Notes: generated by a model from the letters alone, not told the origin. Counted from the first letter of the stretch, positions 7,049-13,875 are shown. The stretch is 13,875 nt of DNA from JBJEFI01 sp051873875 (GCA_051873875.1 JBJEFI010000051.1:1-13875), one strand, 5' to 3'. Numbers and translations are program-made.

Positions 7049-7789
7049 TTGAATAACACATACCGTACGTATTGGGGCATTTTAATTACCTATGTCATTG
7101 TTCAATTTTCTGGATTTGTTGGATTACCATTATTAAATATATTCGGAAATTATACGGAGAACTATTCTCCTAACATGGCTAAAACAATGATGCTTTCTCA
7201 TTGGACAATTATTAGTTTTATTATGGGTTTATTGTTTATTCTTTTTCTATTAAAAAATGAAATTAAAAATTGGAAAAGTATGCGTACAGATTCTCTAACG
7301 ATTACATCGTTTATCAGTTGGGGAATAGGGGGCTTTTTCTTGGCGTTATTTTCTCAATATATTGCTGGAATCATTGAATTATTCGTTTTAAAAATCGATC
7401 CAGGATCTGAAAATACACAAGACCTTGTAAGAATTGCCAAGCTTTCTCCTGCTTTTATCATCGTTACGTGTATTGTTGGGCCAATTTTAGAGGAACTTGT
7501 TTTCCGAAAAGTAATTTTTGGAACGATTTATAATCGAACAAACTTTATCATTGCTGGGTTACTTAGTAGTCTTATCTTTGCTGTCGTTCACTTTGACTTT
7601 ACACATCTATTAGTCTATACAGCAATGGGATTCACATTTGCTTTCTTATACGTACGAACAAAAACAATTTTAATACCAATTTTTGTTCATGCAGCAATGA
7701 ATTCCTTCGTTATGCTTCTTCAATTAAATGTAGATGTTGATAAACTTCAAAAAATGTTAGATGAACAATTCATTAGCTGGCTATTTTAA
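7049..7789 (+). CDS. ydiL: CPBP-family intramembrane metalloprotease homologue (YdiL-like)
   Basis: A membrane protein of the CPBP (CAAX protease and bacteriocin-processing, Abi) family. All three family motifs are present: EELVFR (E148, E149, R153), FAVVH (F177 to H181) and HAAMN (H214 to N218), within a chain of about seven or eight hydrophobic segments. These residues form the presumed glutamate/histidine metal site. I start it at TTG 7049, giving 246 residues (MNNTYRTYWGILITYV), because AAAAGGAG lies 8 nt upstream. The in-frame ATG at 7019 has no Shine-Dalgarno sequence and adds residues unlike relatives. The gene is divergent from groES and convergent with rex, the same groES neighbour as ydiL in B. 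subtilis. The substrate is unknown. No convincing promoter was found. Confidence 0.87.
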   Translation: MNNTYRTYWGILITYVIVQFSGFVGLPLLNIFGNYTENYSPNMAKTMMLSHWTIISFIMGLLFILFLLKNEIKNWKSMRTDSLTITSFISWGIGGFFLALFSQYIAGIIELFVLKIDPGSENTQDLVRIAKLSPAFIIVTCIVGPILEELVFRKVIFGTIYNRTNFIIAGLLSSLIFAVVHFDFTHLLVYTAMGFTFAFLYVRTKTILIPIFVHAAMNSFVMLLQLNVDVDKLQKMLDEQFISWLF

Positions 7790-7790
7790 A

Positions 7791-7821
7791 AAAAGAGGTT
7801 GCCTAATTGGCAGCCTCTTTT
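7791..7821. terminator. Bidirectional terminator between ydiL and rex
   Basis: AAAAGAGGTTGCC (7791-7803) pairs with GGCAGCCTCTTTT (7809-7821) around a 5-nt loop, with a single G-T position. T-rich sequence flanks both sides. It begins 2 bp after the ydiL stop and overlaps the rex stop codon, so one hairpin serves both convergent genes. Confidence 0.88.
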
Positions 7822-8455
7822 AATTTGTTGAATAGTTTTTTAAGAAATAAACGAGTGTTTGTAACTCTACCGCTAAATCAATATGATGAATGCGAACTTC
7901 TTTTGGTAGATTAATACGAGCTGGTGTAAAGTTTAAAATTGCTTCAATTCCTTTTTTCGTTAAGCGATCAGCAATTGCCTGAGCTGCTCCTGCTGGAACT
8001 GTCAAAATAGCCACTTTCACTTCTTTTGATAAGTGTTCTTCTAAATCATCTAAATGAAAAATAGGCACATCTCCTATTTTCGTTCCAATTTTTGCAGGGT
8101 CAACATCGAAAGCAATATCAATTTTTGTATTGTTGTTTTTCATAAAGTTATAGTTTAAGAAAGCTGTACCTAAATTTCCAACACCAATTAGTGCAACTTT
8201 AATTAATTCATCTTGGTCTAATGTTTTGCGGAAAAAATTCAATAAGTAATTTACATTATAACCGTACCCTTTTTTTCCTAATGCACCAAAGTATGAAAAA
8301 TCACGACGAATTGTAGCAGAATCTACTTTTACAGCCTCACTAAGCTCTGCTGAAGAAACACGTTGTTTCCCTGCAAGGGATAGATTTTTAATAAAACGAT
8401 AGTATAAAGGTAATCGCTTTGCTGTTGCTTGTGGAATGCGTTGTTCTCCTTCCAT
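7820..8455 (-). CDS. rex: Redox-sensing transcriptional repressor Rex
   Basis: A 211-residue repressor that senses the NADH/NAD+ ratio and, when NADH is low, represses fermentation and anaerobic respiration genes. The N-terminal winged-helix domain (about 1-80) contains IPQATAKRLPLYYRF and DSATIRRDFSYFGALGKKGY, nearly identical to other Firmicutes Rex proteins. A Rossmann NAD(H)-binding domain follows with GVGNLG (91-96). The end HHIDLAVELQTLVYFLKNYS is the C-terminal domain-swap helix. The ATG start has AAAGGAG 7 nt upstream. It is divergent from ydiF. No complete Rex operator (TTGTGAA-N4-TTCACAA) is visible nearby, so autoregulation is not apparent. In B. subtilis moaC lies between ydiF and rex, and tatAY-tatCY and ydiK lie beyond rex; none of them is here. 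Confidence 0.97.
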   Translation of the reverse strand: MEGEQRIPQATAKRLPLYYRFIKNLSLAGKQRVSSAELSEAVKVDSATIRRDFSYFGALGKKGYGYNVNYLLNFFRKTLDQDELIKVALIGVGNLGTAFLNYNFMKNNNTKIDIAFDVDPAKIGTKIGDVPIFHLDDLEEHLSKEVKVAILTVPAGAAQAIADRLTKKGIEAILNFTPARINLPKEVRIHHIDLAVELQTLVYFLKNYSTN

Positions 8456-8609
8456 TCGGATGCTCCTTTCTTTTCCTGCAATATTTATTTCAAATCAGCA
8501 TTTTCCGTTTCTACCATTTATCTGTATAATAACAATATCAGCTAATTTAAATATACACTATGACACTAGTATTACTCAAAATAAATTGCCTGTAAATGGA
8601 GTGAAATAA
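8456..8609. promoter_or_regulatory. Divergent rex/ydiF promoter region
   Basis: This 154-bp spacer separates two divergent genes and must hold both promoters. A plus-strand TATAAT at 8525-8530 could serve ydiF but has a poor -35 at 17 nt. On the minus strand TTGTTA followed about 16 nt later by TAGAAA could serve rex. Neither is strong. The ribosome binding sites are clear: GGAGTG for ydiF and AAAGGAG for rex. Confidence 0.4.
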
Positions 8610-10532
8610 ATGATTTTATTGCAAGTCAATAATTTAACAAAGTCCTTTGGAGCAGATATTGTGCTTTCTAACATAAAACTTGAAGTACAAACAAAAGATC
8701 GAGTTGCCCTTGTTGGCCAAAATGGCGCTGGTAAATCAACCTTATTAAAAATAATTGCCGGCGAACTTTCCTATGATGGCGGCGATATTATCATGCCAAA
8801 AGATATAAAAGTTGGCTATCTAGCCCAAAATACAGGGTTACAATCAACAAATACAATTTGGGATGAGATGGTATCTGTTTTTTCTCACCTTCAGGAAAAG
8901 GAACAAACAATTCGCCAATTAGAACAACAGCTAAGTAAAGAAAATGTTTTAAACAATGAAGCTTTATTCCAAAAAACATTAGCTGAATATGATCGTCTTT
9001 CCCATGAATTCCAAATAGAAGGTGGCTATAAATACGAAGCAGATACCCGTTCTATTTTAACAGGACTTGGATTCCCTGCTCCTTATTTTCAAACAAATAT
9101 CACATCTTTAAGTGGTGGACAAAAAACACGATTAGCACTAGGAAAAATGTTATTAACAAAACCAGATTTGCTTATTCTAGACGAGCCTACCAACCACTTA
9201 GATATCGATACACTTGCTTGGTTAGAACAATATCTTCAAAATTATGAAGGTGGTATTTTAATCGTATCCCATGATCGCTACTTCTTAGATAAAGTAGTTA
9301 ATACGGTTTATGAAATATCTAACCATACATCTCGAAAATTCACAGGAAACTATAGCTCCTTTTTAGAACAAAAAGCTGCCTTATATGAACAAGAGATGAA
9401 GCTATACGAAAAACAACAAGAAGAAATTGCTAAAATGCAAGACTTCATTCAACGTAACATTGCTCGTGCAACAACAACAAAGCGAGCGCAAAGTAGACGA
9501 AAACAACTCGAAAAAATGGATCGTCTAACAATGCCTCAAGGAAATGATAAAGAAGCATCTTTCTCCTTTGATATTGAGAAACAAAGTGGAAATGACGTAT
9601 TAAGTGTAAAAGAATTAACAATTGGATATGAAGATCATACAATTGCCGCCAACCTATCCTTCCATTTAAACCGTGGCGATAGCGTTGCTCTTGTCGGTCC
9701 AAATGGAATTGGAAAATCGACTTTATTAAAAACAATCATTCAACAATTACCTGCCTTAGCAGGCAATATTCAATATGGTACGAACGTTACAATTGGATAT
9801 TACGACCAAGAACAAAAAGGATTAACACCAAATAAACGTGTGTTAAATGAACTGTGGGATGAATACCCACTACTGCCAGAGAAAAAAATCCGAACAATCC
9901 TGGGTAACTTCCTTTTCTCGGGGGATGATGTTCTAAAGCTAGTTCATTCCTTAAGCGGTGGCGAAAAGGCTAGGTTAACATTAGCAAAATTAATGCTTCA
10001 AAAATGCAATTTACTAATTTTAGACGAGCCTACCAACCACTTAGACTTAACGAGTAAAGAAATACTTGAAAATGCGCTAGTGGATTATCCTGGTACAATC
10101 TTATTCGTCTCTCATGACCGTTATTTTATTAACCGCATTGCAACAAAAGTTGTTGAATTAACCCACACAGGTGCAATTAACTATCTAGGTGATTATGACT
10201 ATTTCATCGAGAAAAAAGCAGAAAATATAGAACGAGAAAAATTAGCAAATCAAGACGAGAACCTTGTTCAAAAAGAAAAAAAGGCACAAAAGTTAAGCTA
10301 TGAAGAAGAAAAAGAATTAAAAAAGAAAGAACGTCAGCGTCAACGTCGCATTGAAGAATTAGAACTTCTTATTTGTGAGTTAGAAGAAAAAGCGGATGAA
10401 CTTGAACAACAATTATGTGATCCAGCTCTTTTCCAAGATTATGAACAGTTACAACTTATTACAGAAGAAAAAACAAAAGTACAAGAACAATTAGATGCCC
10501 ACATGGAAGAGTGGGAATTATTACAGCAATAA
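8610..10532 (+). CDS. ydiF: ABC-F family ATPase (YdiF-like, ribosome-associated)
   Basis: A soluble 640-residue protein with two ABC ATPase domains and no membrane segment, the layout of ABC-F proteins that act on the ribosome. Domain 1 has Walker A GQNGAGKST (36-44), signature LSGGQ (167-171) and Walker B LLILDEPTNHLD (187-198). Domain 2 has GPNGIGKST (363-371), LSGGEK (448-453) and LLILDEPTNHLD (468-479). Both catalytic glutamates (E192, E473) and both switch histidines in SHDRYF are present. Between them, about 245-325, lies the charged interdomain linker with KRAQSRRKQLEKMDRL, the P-site tRNA interaction motif. A C-terminal coiled coil rich in Glu, Lys and Gln spans about 535-640. The genomic position next to rex and tsaD matches B. 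subtilis ydiF. Its likely role is in translation, but an antibiotic-protection role is not indicated by the context. Confidence 0.92.
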   Translation: MILLQVNNLTKSFGADIVLSNIKLEVQTKDRVALVGQNGAGKSTLLKIIAGELSYDGGDIIMPKDIKVGYLAQNTGLQSTNTIWDEMVSVFSHLQEKEQTIRQLEQQLSKENVLNNEALFQKTLAEYDRLSHEFQIEGGYKYEADTRSILTGLGFPAPYFQTNITSLSGGQKTRLALGKMLLTKPDLLILDEPTNHLDIDTLAWLEQYLQNYEGGILIVSHDRYFLDKVVNTVYEISNHTSRKFTGNYSSFLEQKAALYEQEMKLYEKQQEEIAKMQDFIQRNIARATTTKRAQSRRKQLEKMDRLTMPQGNDKEASFSFDIEKQSGNDVLSVKELTIGYEDHTIAANLSFHLNRGDSVALVGPNGIGKSTLLKTIIQQLPALAGNIQYGTNVTIGYYDQEQKGLTPNKRVLNELWDEYPLLPEKKIRTILGNFLFSGDDVLKLVHSLSGGEKARLTLAKLMLQKCNLLILDEPTNHLDLTSKEILENALVDYPGTILFVSHDRYFINRIATKVVELTHTGAINYLGDYDYFIEKKAENIEREKLANQDENLVQKEKKAQKLSYEEEKELKKKERQRQRRIEELELLICELEEKADELEQQLCDPALFQDYEQLQLITEEKTKVQEQLDAHMEEWELLQQ

Positions 10533-10536
10533 TAAA

Positions 10537-10567
10537 AAGGGAGTATATGAATAACATATGCTCCCTT
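10537..10567 (+). terminator. ydiF terminator hairpin
   Basis: AAGGGAGTATATG (10537-10549) pairs with CATATGCTCCCTT (10555-10567) over 13 bp with one G-T, with a 5-nt loop. It starts 4 bp after the ydiF stop. The T tract after it is short and interrupted, so termination may be incomplete. Confidence 0.75.
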
Positions 10568-10947
10568 CTTCTATCTAATAAACAAAAACTACTATTTTTA
10601 AAAAATATCCTATCCTTTATGTAGTCTTATATAATTTCTTATTTTTTCACCAAATTAACTTGTGAATAAATAAATAGTGCTCCACATTATCCACAATGTT
10701 ATGCACATTTATATGCCTTTTATTTTCACATCAACACACACTTATACACATAATCCACATGAAAACATGAACTTATCCACATAGATATACACAAATTAAC
10801 AAGTATTTACTAACAAAAATGCAAAAACATATCCACATTAGACACAACTTTATTAACAAACTAATGAAAAGGCTTTGTTATGCTTTACAGATGACCCTTA
10901 TGTAAAAATAAATTATATTTATATAACAATTAGTTATGTGTTTAAAT
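10568..10947. other. Non-coding region with a DnaA-box cluster
   Basis: About 380 bp between two terminators with no gene. Within 10661-10837 lie seven matches to the DnaA box TTATNCACA or one base off it. They are TTATTCACA on the minus strand (10661-10669), TTATCCACA (10687-10695), TTATGCACA (10699-10707), TTATACACA (10742-10750), TAATCCACA (10751-10759), TTATCCACA (10773-10781) and ATATCCACA (10829-10837). Weaker sites (7 of 9) occur at 10785-10793, 10838-10846 and 10937-10945. All of the seven but the first are on the plus strand. This looks like a DnaA-binding cluster of the kind found at several B. subtilis loci, including, as I recall, near gcp (tsaD). Confidence 0.85.
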
Positions 10948-10992
10948 AATAAAAAAGCCTAAAAAGCTCTTCTCAAAACTTTTTAGACTTTT
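10948..10992 (-). terminator. tsaD operon intrinsic terminator
   Basis: CTAAAAAG (10959-10966) pairs with CTTTTTAG (10979-10986), extended past a wobble by AAAAG/CTTTT, with a 12-nt loop. On the minus strand it ends in a run of T. It lies 3 bp past the tsaD stop codon. Confidence 0.85.
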
Positions 10993-10995
10993 CCA

Positions 10996-12015
10996 TTACG
11001 CTCTTTCAATATCTAAACCAGGACTTGCGTTCAATGAAAGGTTAGATCGTCTTCCCTTTATATAATCAATTGTTCCTGCCGCTGCAATCATGGCTGCATT
11101 ATCCGTACATAATGATAGTGGTGGGATAACTAAATCCACATCATCTAGTTGTTGAAAAGCTTGTTCTAATCGTGCACGTAATCCACGATTTGCTGCCACT
11201 CCACCTGCCAAGACAACTTGTTTCACATCATATTCCTGCACAGCTCGCATTGTTTTTGTCACAAGCACATCAATGACGCTATCTTGGAAACTAGCCGCTA
11301 AGTTTTCTGGAACAATTTCTTCACCACGTTGTGTTGCATTGTGAACCGTGTTGATAACTGCTGACTTTAGTCCACTAAAACTAAAATCGTAGCTATCTTG
11401 TTCTAGCCAAGAACGAGGTAACTTATATGTTACTTCCCCTTCAGCTGCTAGGCGATCAATATGTGGACCACCTGGGTATGGCAAGTTTAAGGTACGTGCC
11501 ACTTTATCATACGCTTCTCCAGCTGCATCGTCTCTTGTTTCACCAATTACTTCATAAGAACCATGTTCTTTCATATAAACAAGTTCTGTATGTCCACCTG
11601 ATACGACTAATGCTAACAATGGAAATGTTAATTCTTTTACTAGACGGTTTGCATAAATATGCCCTGCAATATGATGAACCCCAACAAGTGGTTTATTATA
11701 AGCAAATGCCAATGCCTTTGCTGCATTTACGCCAATTAATAAAGCACCTACTAAACCAGGTCCTTCTGTTACGGCGATTACATCTACCTCAGGTAATGTA
11801 ATGTTCGCTTCTGTTAATGCTTGTTCAATAACAAATGTCATTTCTTCCACATGATGACGAGAAGCAATTTCTGGCACAACTCCACCAAAACGTTTATGAC
11901 TTTCAATTTGTGAGGAAACAACGTTGGAAAGAATCTCTGTCCCATTTTTTACGATTGCTACGGATGTTTCATCACAACTCGTTTCAATTCCTAATACGAT
12001 TATTTGTTCATTCAT
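10996..12015 (-). CDS. tsaD: tRNA N6-threonylcarbamoyladenosine (t6A) transferase TsaD
   Basis: Transfers the threonylcarbamoyl group from TC-AMP to A37 of ANN-decoding tRNAs, in complex with TsaB and TsaE. At 339 residues it is full length for the ASKHA-fold Kae1/TsaD family. Visible features are the N-terminal GIETSCDETSVA (9-20), GGVVPEIASRHH (44-55), the metal-binding HxxxH in HHIAGH (H115, H119), VVSGGHTEL, YPGGPHIDRLA, LAGGVAANRGLR and the second metal aspartate in CTDNAAM (D305). The ATG at 12015 overlaps the end of rimI by 8 nt, so the two are translationally coupled; GTGGGTG inside rimI can act as ribosome binding site. It is the last gene of the tsaE-tsaB-rimI-tsaD operon. Formerly called gcp or ydiE. 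Confidence 0.97.
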   Translation of the reverse strand: MNEQIIVLGIETSCDETSVAIVKNGTEILSNVVSSQIESHKRFGGVVPEIASRHHVEEMTFVIEQALTEANITLPEVDVIAVTEGPGLVGALLIGVNAAKALAFAYNKPLVGVHHIAGHIYANRLVKELTFPLLALVVSGGHTELVYMKEHGSYEVIGETRDDAAGEAYDKVARTLNLPYPGGPHIDRLAAEGEVTYKLPRSWLEQDSYDFSFSGLKSAVINTVHNATQRGEEIVPENLAASFQDSVIDVLVTKTMRAVQEYDVKQVVLAGGVAANRGLRARLEQAFQQLDDVDLVIPPLSLCTDNAAMIAAAGTIDYIKGRRSNLSLNASPGLDIERA

Positions 12016-12457
12016 CTATTTTCACCCACATTACGACCGCATCTTCATGATTATCTTTGTAATATCCCTTTCGAATACCACCTTCTTGGAATCCCAACTT
12101 TCGGTATAAGTTTTGAGCTACTTTATTCGAAACACGAACTTCCAAAGATAAGATGCTTACATTTTTTTGTTTTAATCGATCAATTACCGTTTTTAATAAC
12201 TGTTCACCTAGTTTTTTTCCTCGAAAAGAAGGCAAGACAGCAATATTTGTTATTTGAGCATCTTCAAATACAACCCAAGTACCACAATAGCCAATAATTT
12301 CTCCTTCATGCTCTATAACAAGGTAATCAGCATAAGGATTATTTAAGTCTTCTTGAAACATTTCCTTTTTCCAAGGTAATGTAAAAGACTGTTCTTCTAC
12401 ATATACAACTTTATCAAGGTCACTTGCTTCCATTTCTCGAAAAGCTACTTGCATCAT
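12008..12457 (-). CDS. rimI: Ribosomal protein S18-alanine N-acetyltransferase RimI-like
   Basis: A 149-residue GNAT acetyltransferase using acetyl-CoA. By family it acetylates the N-terminus of ribosomal protein S18, or possibly other N-termini. The acetyl-CoA loop reads RGKKLG (79-84), preceded by the beta-4 strand ITNIAVLPSF. The RimI-type end SLEVRVSNKVAQNLYRKLGF (104-123) holds the conserved glutamate and the tyrosine that usually acts as general acid. The start overlaps the tsaB stop in an ATGA arrangement, and its own end overlaps tsaD by 8 nt, so it is embedded in the t6A operon, as in B. subtilis (ydiD). A second ATG directly follows the first and could also be used. The true substrate is not shown by the sequence. 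Confidence 0.92.
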   Translation of the reverse strand: MMQVAFREMEASDLDKVVYVEEQSFTLPWKKEMFQEDLNNPYADYLVIEHEGEIIGYCGTWVVFEDAQITNIAVLPSFRGKKLGEQLLKTVIDRLKQKNVSILSLEVRVSNKVAQNLYRKLGFQEGGIRKGYYKDNHEDAVVMWVKIDE

Positions 12458-13161
12458 TTTTGTTCACCATTTTTTTGTTGCATTAACCAATTTGCTTCTG
12501 CTTCCGCCATTCGAATATAATTTGGAACAAGGGCATGCACATTTTCTTCAGCTGCTTGATTCATTCCTAATATTCCTAATTCACTAGGACGAGGATTATG
12601 ATAAACAATCGGTGCAATAATAGCTTGTCCACCCATGATTTCTTTTATTGTTTGTTCATGTAAAGAGACATCATTTCCAATAAATAAAATTGGCTTATCA
12701 TATGCTTTCAACTGTTCTACCCATGTTGTTAACAAGATATTTTGATCTTGTTCTACTTCTACTAATTGATTATCTTCATATTTATATAATCCTGTGAATA
12801 CTTGCCCTCTTCTTGCATCGAAAATAGGACAAACATATCCATCAAAATAACGCCCACTAGCAGCTAAAGCCGCAAGACTAGATACACCAACAATCGGTAT
12901 GTTTAAGGACCATGCTAATGTTTTTGCTACTGTCACTCCGATACGTACACCTGTATAAGAGCCCGGGCCTTTCGCAACAACAATTTTATCTAAATCTGCT
13001 GGTTTTATATCACACTCTTGTAATAATGTTTCAATCGCTGGCATTAAACGAATAGAATGATTCTTTTTTACGTTACTAACAAACTCTCCTATTACTCTTT
13101 CTTCTTCAACTACTGCAAGAGCTAATGGATAATTAGACGTATCAATTGCTAATATTTTCAT
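12454..13161 (-). CDS. tsaB: t6A biosynthesis protein TsaB
   Basis: A 235-residue inactive TsaD paralogue that dimerises with TsaD and serves as the scaffold of the t6A-forming complex. The N-terminus KILAIDTSNYPLALAVV and the motif GPGSYTGVRIG (65-75) are typical of TsaB, followed by PIVGVSSLAALA and FDARRGQVFTGLY. It lacks the metal-binding HxxxH seen in TsaD, as expected. The gene starts 2 bp after the tsaE stop and overlaps rimI by 4 nt, so these genes are one transcription unit. Length is normal for a Bacillales TsaB (ydiC/yeaZ). Confidence 0.95.
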   Translation of the reverse strand: MKILAIDTSNYPLALAVVEEERVIGEFVSNVKKNHSIRLMPAIETLLQECDIKPADLDKIVVAKGPGSYTGVRIGVTVAKTLAWSLNIPIVGVSSLAALAASGRYFDGYVCPIFDARRGQVFTGLYKYEDNQLVEVEQDQNILLTTWVEQLKAYDKPILFIGNDVSLHEQTIKEIMGGQAIIAPIVYHNPRPSELGILGMNQAAEENVHALVPNYIRMAEAEANWLMQQKNGEQK

Positions 13162-13163
13162 TT

Positions 13164-13616
13164 CTAAAAAATCTCCTTACATAACTGCTCGTATTTTTCT
13201 CCTATAGCCTCTATTTTAAACTTACGATTTGTATCACTTTCATGATAAATACTAATTTTTAAATATGTATCTGGTAAATAATCTTCAATTAAATGTGCCC
13301 ATTCTACCACTGTTACACCATCACCGTAAAAATATTCATCAAAACCTAAATCATCATCGCTATCTGCTAGACGATAGACATCCATATGGTATAAAGGTAA
13401 GTTTCCTTTATATTCTTTAATAATATTAAAAGTTGGGCTATTTACTACACGTTTTACACCTAATCCCTCTGCCAATCCTTTTGTAAAGGTTGTTTTCCCA
13501 GCTCCCAAATCACCTTCTAATAAAATAACAGTACCAGGCTCAAGTTTAACCGCCAATTTTTTTGCCATTTCCATCGTTTCTGTTTGAGAAGAAGTATAAA
13601 CAAAATATGTACTCAT
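13164..13616 (-). CDS. tsaE: t6A biosynthesis ATPase TsaE
   Basis: A 150-residue P-loop ATPase whose ATP hydrolysis resets the TsaB-TsaD complex during t6A formation. The Walker A is GDLGAGKTT (35-43). Other family marks are SPTF followed by the strand with YHMDVYRL, and the late VVEWAH. The ATG is preceded by GAGAGGGG 12 nt upstream, which is a somewhat long spacing. It is the first gene of the operon within the window; in B. subtilis thiL (ydiA) precedes it, but here a tRNA gene and two terminator-like hairpins lie upstream, so the operon most likely begins with tsaE. Confidence 0.95.
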   Translation of the reverse strand: MSTYFVYTSSQTETMEMAKKLAVKLEPGTVILLEGDLGAGKTTFTKGLAEGLGVKRVVNSPTFNIIKEYKGNLPLYHMDVYRLADSDDDLGFDEYFYGDGVTVVEWAHLIEDYLPDTYLKISIYHESDTNRKFKIEAIGEKYEQLCKEIF

Positions 13617-13639
13617 AAAACAGCAATTCCCCTCTCATT

Positions 13640-13668
13640 TTTTAATGATATATCATTTATTCTGTCAG
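13640..13668 (-). promoter_or_regulatory. Candidate promoter of the tsaE operon
   Basis: On the minus strand CTGACA (13663-13668) and TTAAAA (13640-13645) are 17 nt apart, immediately upstream of tsaE and downstream of the last hairpin. The -10 is weak. A TATAAT at 13764-13769 further upstream lacks a good -35 and would place the hairpin at 13693-13716 inside the transcript. Confidence 0.4.
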
Positions 13669-13683
13669 TATAAAAATCTTCCT

Positions 13684-13716
13684 ATAAAAAATCCTTAGGA
13701 TATCGTATTCCTAAGG
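13684..13716 (-). terminator. Terminator-like hairpin upstream of tsaE
   Basis: CCTTAGGA (13709-13716, minus) pairs with TCCTAAGG (13693-13700) over 8 perfect bp with an 8-nt loop and is followed by ATTTTTTAT. It may be a second terminator behind the tRNA gene, or an attenuator in a long tsaE leader. Confidence 0.75.
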
Positions 13717-13780
13717 CCTTAACACTGCATATTTATTACTTTATATACTATTGTACACTTTCCATTATAGATTAAAACAT

Positions 13781-13809
13781 AAAAAAACGCGAAACTTCTT
13801 TGTTTCACG
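13781..13809 (-). terminator. Terminator of the tRNA transcription unit
   Basis: CGTGAAAC (13802-13809, minus) pairs with GTTTCGCG (13788-13795) over 8 bp with one G-T, around a 6-nt loop, followed by seven T (13781-13787). It lies 19 bp past the encoded CCA of the tRNA. Confidence 0.9.
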
Positions 13810-13828
13810 ACATTGTTTTACATATAAA

Positions 13829-13875
13829 TGGCGGTCCCGACCGGGATCGAACCGGCGATCTCCTGCGTGACAGGC
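13829..13875 (-). tRNA. tRNA-Asp (anticodon GTC), truncated by the window edge
   Basis: The minus strand gives the 3' part of a tRNA: anticodon loop CTGTCAC with anticodon GTC (13869-13871), anticodon stem GCAGG, T arm GCCGG-TTCGATC-CCGGT, acceptor strand CGGGACC, discriminator G and an encoded CCA (13829-13831). This matches tRNA-Asp of Bacillales. The D arm, 5' acceptor strand and most of the anticodon 5' strand lie beyond the window. It may be the last member of a larger tRNA or rRNA cluster. Confidence 0.95.

Noticed and set aside
8610..10532. ABC-F gene as an antibiotic resistance determinant
   Set aside because: It has housekeeping synteny matching ydiF, no leader-peptide attenuator and no mobile element nearby, so resistance is not supported.
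10660..10676. TTGTGAA as a Rex operator half-site
   Set aside because: The second half TTCACAA at the right spacing is absent, and the motif is better read as a minus-strand DnaA box within the cluster.
10661..10846. The DnaA-box cluster as a plasmid or chromosomal replication origin
   Set aside because: No dnaA, dnaN, rep or parA gene is adjacent, and neighbours are ordinary chromosomal genes at their usual place. The T-rich unwinding element with DnaA-trio motifs was not evident.

Overview
The window is AT-rich chromosomal DNA from a low-GC Gram-positive bacterium of the order Bacillales. The evidence is the gene order (tRNA-Asp, tsaE, tsaB, rimI, tsaD, ydiF, rex, ydiL, groES-groEL, guaA, pbuG), which follows the ydiB to groEL segment of Bacillus subtilis, plus a HrcA/CIRCE-controlled groE operon, a PurR-type operator and two guanine riboswitches. 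The genus cannot be fixed by eye. A Bacillaceae or Planococcaceae member (Bacillus or Lysinibacillus-like) is my guess.

Layout from left to right. Positions 1-400 are very AT-rich and hold no gene, only a plus-strand hairpin that could end something outside the window. Positions 403-2048 are the minus-strand purine permease unit: terminator, pbuG, a guanine riboswitch, a sigma-A promoter and a PurR-like operator. A 100-N assembly gap (2049-2148) sits inside this operator region and is flanked by an exact 55-bp duplication, probably an assembly artefact. Positions 2251-2816 are the decayed remains of an MFS transporter. Positions 2853-4722 carry guaA with its own terminator, a guanine riboswitch with a clear terminator/antiterminator, and a promoter. 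Positions 4780-6877 are the groES-groEL operon. The plus-strand gene ydiL (CPBP-family membrane protease homologue) runs divergently from groES and converges on rex, sharing a bidirectional terminator with it. Divergent from rex is the plus-strand ABC-F gene ydiF. Between ydiF and tsaD lies a roughly 460-bp non-coding stretch with a dense cluster of DnaA boxes. The tsaE-tsaB-rimI-tsaD operon (minus) and a truncated tRNA-Asp gene (minus) end the window.

How the genes work together: tsaE, tsaB and tsaD encode three parts of the t6A tRNA-modification machinery. guaA and pbuG make GMP and import guanine/hypoxanthine, and each has a guanine-sensing riboswitch. GroES/GroEL is the chaperonin. Rex is the NADH-sensing repressor. 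Three genes (guaA, groES, ydiL) are best read as starting at TTG, because a strong Shine-Dalgarno sequence lies just upstream and the resulting lengths fit the families.

I found no wholly new biological system. The best second-look items are the DnaA-box cluster, the exact 55-bp repeat around the gap, the layered control of pbuG, and the different expression platforms of the two riboswitches.
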